A DNA stretch of 25,009 nucleotides from JBBTRP01 sp038065125. Lineage in GTDB: Bacteria; Patescibacteriota; Patescibacteriia; JACQRZ01. This document shows, in pieces, positions 22,222 to 25,009 of this stretch. The DNA lies in assembly GCA_038065125.1 (NCBI GenBank), contig JBBTRP010000073.1, positions 1 through 25,009 of the forward strand, read 5' to 3'. Below the pieces are notes generated by a model. It saw nothing but the letters and a program-made list of their open reading frames with translations. It was not told where the DNA came from and searched no databases. Positions within the stretch are counted from its first letter, which is position 1; each line of letters begins with the position of its first letter. Made by a program: the position numbers and the translations under genes.

Positions 22222-22317
22222 ACCAAATTTCAAATACCAAATTCCAAATCGTTTCAGTAATTGAGGTTTGGATATTTGGAATTTATTTGAGATTTGTGAT
22301 TTGTTATTTGGAATTTA
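22222..22317. repeat. AT-rich interspersed repeat, copy C (rpsG-fusA gap)
   Basis: Fills the gap between rpsG and fusA. It shares with copy A, in the same order and orientation, CCAAATTCCAAAT, a GTTT...ATTGAG core, TTTGGAATTTATTTG, and the right end TTATTTGGAATTT. The ends are inverted copies of each other, giving an A-U hairpin in the message. Confidence 0.85.
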
Positions 22318-22322
22318 AAGTA

Positions 22323-22799
22323 TTACCGGGAGAATCGGGCGAAGTGCGCAAAGGCGCGGTTGGCTTCCGCCATCTTGTGAACGTCGTTTTTCTTCTTGAC
22401 TGCGTCCCCTTCGCGGTTTGCGGCAGCCATTAGTTCTGCGGCGAGTTTCTCGTGCATCGGCCGACCCTTTTTGGTACGCGCGGCATTCAGAATCCAGCGG
22501 AATGCGAGCGAGTACTTGCGATCGCCGCGAACCGGAATCGGAATTTGGTAGTTCGCACCGCCGATGCGGCGTCCGCGAACCTCAATCAGGGGCATGACGT
22601 TCTTGATCGCCTCCTCAAATACAGGGAGAGGCGGCTGTTTGGTTTTGTCTTCAATGAGATTAAATGCGCCGTACACGATTTTTTCGGCAACGTTTTTCTT
22701 CCCGCTCTTCATGCAGTAGTTCGTGAACTTGGACACGAGTGTGTTTCCGTATTTTGGATCGGGAGTGACCGGTCTGCGGGGTGCTTGTTTTCCTCTCAT
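22323..22799 (-). CDS. rpsG: Small-subunit ribosomal protein S7 (uS7)
   Basis: 158 aa, standard length. MRGKQAPRRPVTPDPKYGN, then VSKFTNYCMKSGKKNVAEKIVYGAF, the signature VRGRRIGGANYQIPIPVRGDRK and ALAFRWILNAAR-like SLAFRWILNAARTKKGRPM; ends FAHFARFSR. S7 nucleates assembly of the 30S head and contacts the E site. 43 nt after the rpsL stop, 97 nt of repeat before fusA. Confidence 0.97.
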   Translation of the reverse strand: MRGKQAPRRPVTPDPKYGNTLVSKFTNYCMKSGKKNVAEKIVYGAFNLIEDKTKQPPLPVFEEAIKNVMPLIEVRGRRIGGANYQIPIPVRGDRKYSLAFRWILNAARTKKGRPMHEKLAAELMAAANREGDAVKKKNDVHKMAEANRAFAHFARFSR

Positions 22800-22842
22800 A
22801 AGATGTAATGTGATGCTTCGTGAAAATCCTACCAGCTACGTC

Positions 22843-23256
22843 CTATTTCTTGGGTCTCTTTGCGCCGTACAGCGACCGGCCTTGCTTACGATTGGCAACG
22901 CCAACCGTGTCATACACGCCTCTGACGATATGATACCGCACACCCGGCAAGTCCTTCACTCTGCCGCCGCGGATAAGCACGATGGAGTGCTCCTGGAGAT
23001 TGTGCCCGATGCCCGGAATATACGCAGTCACCTCCATACCATTGGAGAGGCGCACACGAGCGATTTTGCGGAGCGCGGAGTTCGGTTTCTTCGGTGTTGT
23101 GGTCGTAACCTTCAGGCAGACGCCCCGCTTAAACGGGCTTTGAACCATTGTTCGCGTCCGGTGGAGCGTATTGAGAACCGACTCCATTGCCGGAGACTTG
23201 GATTTTTTGGAAATCCGTTTTCTTCCCTTCCGAATGAGTTGATTGACAGTTGACAT
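22843..23256 (-). CDS. rpsL: Small-subunit ribosomal protein S12 (uS12)
   Basis: 137 aa against 123-124 in E. coli; the extra residues lie near the N-terminus (AMESVLNTLHRTRTMVQSPFKRGVC). The decoding-centre loops are intact: KVTTTTPKKPNSALRKIARVRL (with the streptomycin-relevant Lys) and GGRVKDLPGVRYH. Ends QGRSLYGAKRPKK. First gene of the superoperon, with the tandem promoters 77-166 bp upstream. No Shine-Dalgarno site; ATACATT precedes ATG. Confidence 0.98.
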   Translation of the reverse strand: MSTVNQLIRKGRKRISKKSKSPAMESVLNTLHRTRTMVQSPFKRGVCLKVTTTTPKKPNSALRKIARVRLSNGMEVTAYIPGIGHNLQEHSIVLIRGGRVKDLPGVRYHIVRGVYDTVGVANRKQGRSLYGAKRPKK

Positions 23257-23332
23257 AATGTATCTAAAGAAAAAACACCTGGTAAGGCGTTTTCGCGAGC
23301 TATTCGAAATACCTGTACGAGACGATCGAATC

Positions 23333-23360
23333 AGTATACAAAATCTTAGAATTCTGTCAA
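23333..23360 (-). promoter_or_regulatory. Promoter P2 of the rpsL superoperon
   Basis: TTGACA (23360-23355), 16-nt spacer, TATACT (23338-23333) on the minus strand. Perfect -35 and a 5-of-6 match at -10. About 77 bp upstream of rpsL. Confidence 0.8.
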
Positions 23361-23393
23361 AACCTCTGAAAAATTGACGAATTGAACGAGATA

Positions 23394-23422
23394 ATTATAC
23401 CACATTTTGGGCGTTTTGTCAA
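23394..23422 (-). promoter_or_regulatory. Promoter P1 of the rpsL superoperon (full consensus)
   Basis: TTGACA (23422-23417), 17-nt spacer, TATAAT (23399-23394) on the minus strand: a perfect sigma70 consensus. The -35 box overlaps the TGA stop (23421-23419) of the upstream site-2 protease gene. It lies 138-166 bp upstream of rpsL, so P1 and P2 form a strong tandem pair, as expected for ribosomal genes. Confidence 0.92.
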
Positions 23423-24078
23423 TAGCCCAACGGAAGCCCAAGAAGTCGGGTAAAAAATGAGAGGGACAGGTGAATTGCGTATCCAATAAAAGGAAAACCG
23501 GTGTACTCAATAAAAAGGATTCCAAGAAGAATAAAGGGGCCGTACACCTCCAGAGTGCGCTCCCAGGGCTCAAAACGCGGAGGAAGGAGCCCGAACAGGA
23601 CCTTTGAGCCGTCCAGCGGGGGTATGGGAATAAGATTGAAAAGCATGAGCACGAGGTTGATGATCACGAGCTGGGAGAGAAACACCATGAGATAGTTGTC
23701 CGCCCCCAGTCCCCCGTTGATACTTTTCAGAACCAGTCCCGCGACGAGAAAGATGCAAAAATTTGAAAGCGGCCCTGCAAGACCAACAAGGAGTGGCCCA
23801 AACCGACGGTTGGACAGGTTGGCGGGGTTAAAGGGCACTGGCCGCGCCCAGCCGATGATTGGGGCGTGCACCAGGAACAGGATCAGTGGCAAGAGGAGCG
23901 TGCCGAACGGGTCGATGTGCGCAATCGGGTTAAGCGTGAGCCTGCCTTGGTCGCGTGCAGTCGTGTCTCCCTGGAGAAATGCCGCCAGCCCGTGGCTGAA
24001 CTCGTGGGTCGTGATTGAGATGAGGATTGCCGCACCAACCACGATGATCGGGAAGGCGGCAGCGAGGAGCTCTTGCAT
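23419..24078 (-). CDS. Site-2 protease (M50-family intramembrane metalloprotease)
   Basis: 219 aa, hydrophobic with about five or six membrane segments. Zinc site: HEFSH at residues 25-29 in the first helix, and the third ligand Asp156 in the PIPPLDGSK motif; the conserved NPIAHIDPFG block is at 50-59. This is the compact M50B type without PDZ domain (YwhC-like group), rather than RseP. Such enzymes cleave membrane-embedded substrates, often anti-sigma factors or signal peptide remnants; the substrate is unknown. It has no Shine-Dalgarno site and T at -1. Its stop lies inside the -35 box of rpsL promoter P1. Divergent from rpmB across a 59-bp gap. Confidence 0.9.
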   Translation of the reverse strand: MQELLAAAFPIIVVGAAILISITTHEFSHGLAAFLQGDTTARDQGRLTLNPIAHIDPFGTLLLPLILFLVHAPIIGWARPVPFNPANLSNRRFGPLLVGLAGPLSNFCIFLVAGLVLKSINGGLGADNYLMVFLSQLVIINLVLMLFNLIPIPPLDGSKVLFGLLPPRFEPWERTLEVYGPFILLGILFIEYTGFPFIGYAIHLSLSFFTRLLGLPLGY

Positions 24079-24137
24079 AGAAGGAAAAAATAGAGTATCG
24101 TGTTGTGACGTGTGTTGTATTAACGCTTTTTACAGAT

Positions 24138-24344
24138 ATGTCTCGACAATGTACCTTTTGCGCCCGGAACTCCGCTAAGGCTGTGAGTAGAAGTCATTCT
24201 AACAGAGCAACGCTGCGCAGACAATACGTCAACCTGCAACGCAAACGGATCGAGGGAGAGAGCTTCCTGGTCTGTACGCGCTGCATTAAAACCCTCAAGA
24301 CGAAAGAGATCATCAGCTCGAGCGGAGCAAAAAAAGCGGCCTAA
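24138..24344 (+). CDS. rpmB: Large-subunit ribosomal protein L28 (bL28), zinc-ribbon type
   Basis: 68 aa from the ATG at 24138 (MSRQCTFCARNSAKAVSRSHSN); an upstream ATG at 24105 adds 11 residues unlike L28. Two CxxC pairs are seen: CTFC at 5-8 and CTRC about 38 residues later, the zinc-binding form. RATLRRQYVNLQRKRIEG and KTLKTKEI are L28-like. L28 is in the 50S near the E site. Possible extended -10 (TGTATTAA, 24116-24123) leaves only 6-8 nt of leader, so it may be nearly leaderless. Single gene closed by its own terminator. Confidence 0.93.
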   Translation: MSRQCTFCARNSAKAVSRSHSNRATLRRQYVNLQRKRIEGESFLVCTRCIKTLKTKEIISSSGAKKAA

Positions 24345-24359
24345 TCGGCCGTTTTTTTT
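24331..24359 (+). terminator. Intrinsic terminator of rpmB, possibly bidirectional
   Basis: CGGCC (24337-24341) pairs with GGCCG (24347-24351), flanked by A-run and T-run that extend the stem and give the plus-strand U tract. The rpmB stop codon TAA (24342-24344) is in the hairpin loop. The A-run also gives a T tract on the minus strand. Confidence 0.85.
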
Positions 24360-24404
24360 AATTCCTAAGCTCTCAATTTTTTTTCTGCGGAATGCTATAG
24401 AGGA

Positions 24405-24433
24405 TTGATCTTTCTTTTATATTATTATAGCAT
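24405..24433 (+). promoter_or_regulatory. Candidate promoter before the tRNA-like gene
   Basis: TTGATC (24405-24410), 17-nt spacer, TAGCAT (24428-24433). A predicted start near 24440 would be about 5 nt before the first base of the cloverleaf. Both boxes match 4 of 6 consensus bases. The same region has an inverted pair ATGCTATA/TATAGCAT (24392-24399 with 24426-24433). Confidence 0.3.
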
Positions 24434-24444
24434 GAAATGACTTT

Positions 24445-24515
24445 CGGGCTGTAGTATAAAAGCAGTACGCGTGGCTGGGGGTCATGAGGCCGGGGAGCGT
24501 TACCCCGCAGCCCGA
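24445..24515 (+). tRNA. tRNA-Pro(GGG)-like cloverleaf with abnormal D and T loops
   Basis: 71 nt that fold as a tRNA: acceptor CGGGCTG (24445-24451) with CAGCCCG (24508-24514), discriminator A; D stem GTAT/GTAC; anticodon stem CGTGG/TCATG with loop CTGGGGG, anticodon GGG at 24477-24479; 4-nt variable loop; T stem CGGGG/CCCCG. C1-G72 with A73 is the identity pattern of bacterial tRNA-Pro. However, the D loop is AAAAGCA (no GG pair) and the T loop is AGCGTTA instead of TTCGAAT-like. G19 and C56 remain, whereas T54-A58 appears swapped to A54-T58. CCA is not encoded. Either a specialised tRNA or a leader mimic of the HD gene 21 nt downstream; a decayed gene seems less likely since all stems are intact. 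Confidence 0.6.
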
Positions 24516-24536
24516 GGGAAATGCGATTTTTCAATA

Positions 24537-25009
24537 ATGCCATCTGATCAGTATTCAAATCTTACCCACCAGGAGCGGCGGCTGCGAGAGCAGATTCAAA
24601 AAAATTTTTCTCTGGGTGATCAGCGGATTGTCCTGGAGGCGTTGGTCTTTGCAAAAGCTGCCCACGAGAAACAGTTTCGCGATGAGGGCGCGCCCTATGT
24701 GATTCATCCCGTCCGCATTAGCCTGACGCTTTTCGAATTAGAAAAAGCAACACCGACCCGCGTGATGGCCGCACTTCTTCACGACGTCGTTGAGGACACG
24801 GGCATCCCGCTTGAGGAGATCACCCGCCGATTCGGGAAGCGCGTAGCAACCCTCGTTGACAATCTCACGCGCCCGCGTCCGATCGACGAGACCGACGAGC
24901 AAAAAAAACGATCAAAGATACAAAAATTCACCGAGTACCTTTCCGCGGACTATGACACACGCCTGATCAAGTGCGGAGACGTTCTGGATAACGTCCGCTC
25001 CTGGAAGTA
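24537..25009 (+). CDS. RelA/SpoT-type HD-domain (p)ppGpp hydrolase, C-terminus cut by window edge
   Basis: 157 residues are visible, continuing off the right edge. They are the HD hydrolase domain of RelA/SpoT homologues: AKAAHEKQFRDEGAPYVIHPVRI (His57 ligand), LLHDVVEDTGIPLEEITRRFG (His82-Asp83, Glu86-Asp87), and KCGDVLDNVR with Asp148 and Asn152. All metal and guanine-site residues expected for hydrolysis are present, with KCGD in place of the common KLAD. Whether a synthetase domain, TGS and ACT follow cannot be seen. ATG at 24537 is preceded by CAATA; GAGGGA at 24514-24519 is too far (17 nt) for a normal ribosome binding site and overlaps the end of the tRNA-like element, so both may be on one transcript. 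Confidence 0.88.
   Translation, partial: MPSDQYSNLTHQERRLREQIQKNFSLGDQRIVLEALVFAKAAHEKQFRDEGAPYVIHPVRISLTLFELEKATPTRVMAALLHDVVEDTGIPLEEITRRFGKRVATLVDNLTRPRPIDETDEQKKRSKIQKFTEYLSADYDTRLIKCGDVLDNVRSWK

Noticed and set aside
24373..24558. 61-codon minus-strand open frame across the tRNA-like element
   Set aside because: Overlaps the cloverleaf and the HD gene start, low complexity at one end, no recognisable domain.
1..25009. CRISPR array, rRNA genes or prophage
   Set aside because: No regularly spaced direct repeats, rRNA segments or phage genes were seen; the repeats present are palindromic or short tandem arrays.

Overview
The window looks like a chromosomal piece of a Patescibacteria/CPR (Parcubacteria-type) genome of roughly 50% GC. 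The evidence is a fused str-S10-spc ribosomal superoperon with no rpmD (L30) between rpsE and rplO (loss of L30 is a known CPR trait), many basic or low-complexity tails on ribosomal proteins, almost no Shine-Dalgarno sequences, and small interspersed repeats at gene ends. TGA is used as a normal stop (recO, the site-2 protease, secY), so the SR1/Gracilibacteria UGA=Gly code is not in play. The lineage below phylum level cannot be fixed from sequence reading alone.

Layout. Bases 1-3353 (minus strand) hold aspS, a YbaK-type deacylase, scpA and the start of a type IV prepilin-like gene, in that transcription order. Bases 3354-4349 are an island on the plus strand: one unrecognised 222-aa protein with its own promoter, a good Shine-Dalgarno site and two tandem terminator hairpins. 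Bases 4349-7041 (minus) are an EamA transporter, map, ruvX and recO, with ATGA overlaps between the last three. Bases 7056-23422 are one long minus-strand translation superoperon, read from two tandem sigma70-type promoters at 23422-23333: rpsL, rpsG, fusA, a 97-aa orphan, tuf, rpsJ, a 405-bp gap, rplC, rplD, rplW, rplB, rpsS, rplV, rpsC, rplP, rpmC, rpsQ, rplN, rplX, rplE, rpsN(Z), rpsH, rplF, rplR, rpsE, rplO, secY and a 142-aa coiled-coil orphan, closed by a hairpin terminator at 7056-7076. Upstream is a minus-strand site-2 protease; divergent from it are zinc-type rpmB, its terminator, a tRNA-Pro(GGG)-like cloverleaf and the start of a RelA/SpoT-type HD hydrolase.

Functionally this is mostly the ribosome assembly and protein export core: ribosomal proteins of both subunits, EF-G and EF-Tu, the SecY channel, methionine aminopeptidase, AspRS and an editing-type deacylase, with a possible stringent-response enzyme at the right edge.

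The most interesting signals are: (1) a cloverleaf with every stem of tRNA-Pro(GGG) but abnormal D and T loops, 21 nt before a RelA/SpoT HD gene; (2) T at position -1 of the start codon in 31 of 39 genes (22 of 23 ribosomal protein genes) with Shine-Dalgarno motifs largely missing, suggesting UAUG-based initiation; (3) a 162-bp palindromic MITE-like element that supplies the rpsJ stop codon; (4) an AT-rich repeat present three times within the operon, one copy of which encodes the tail of L22.
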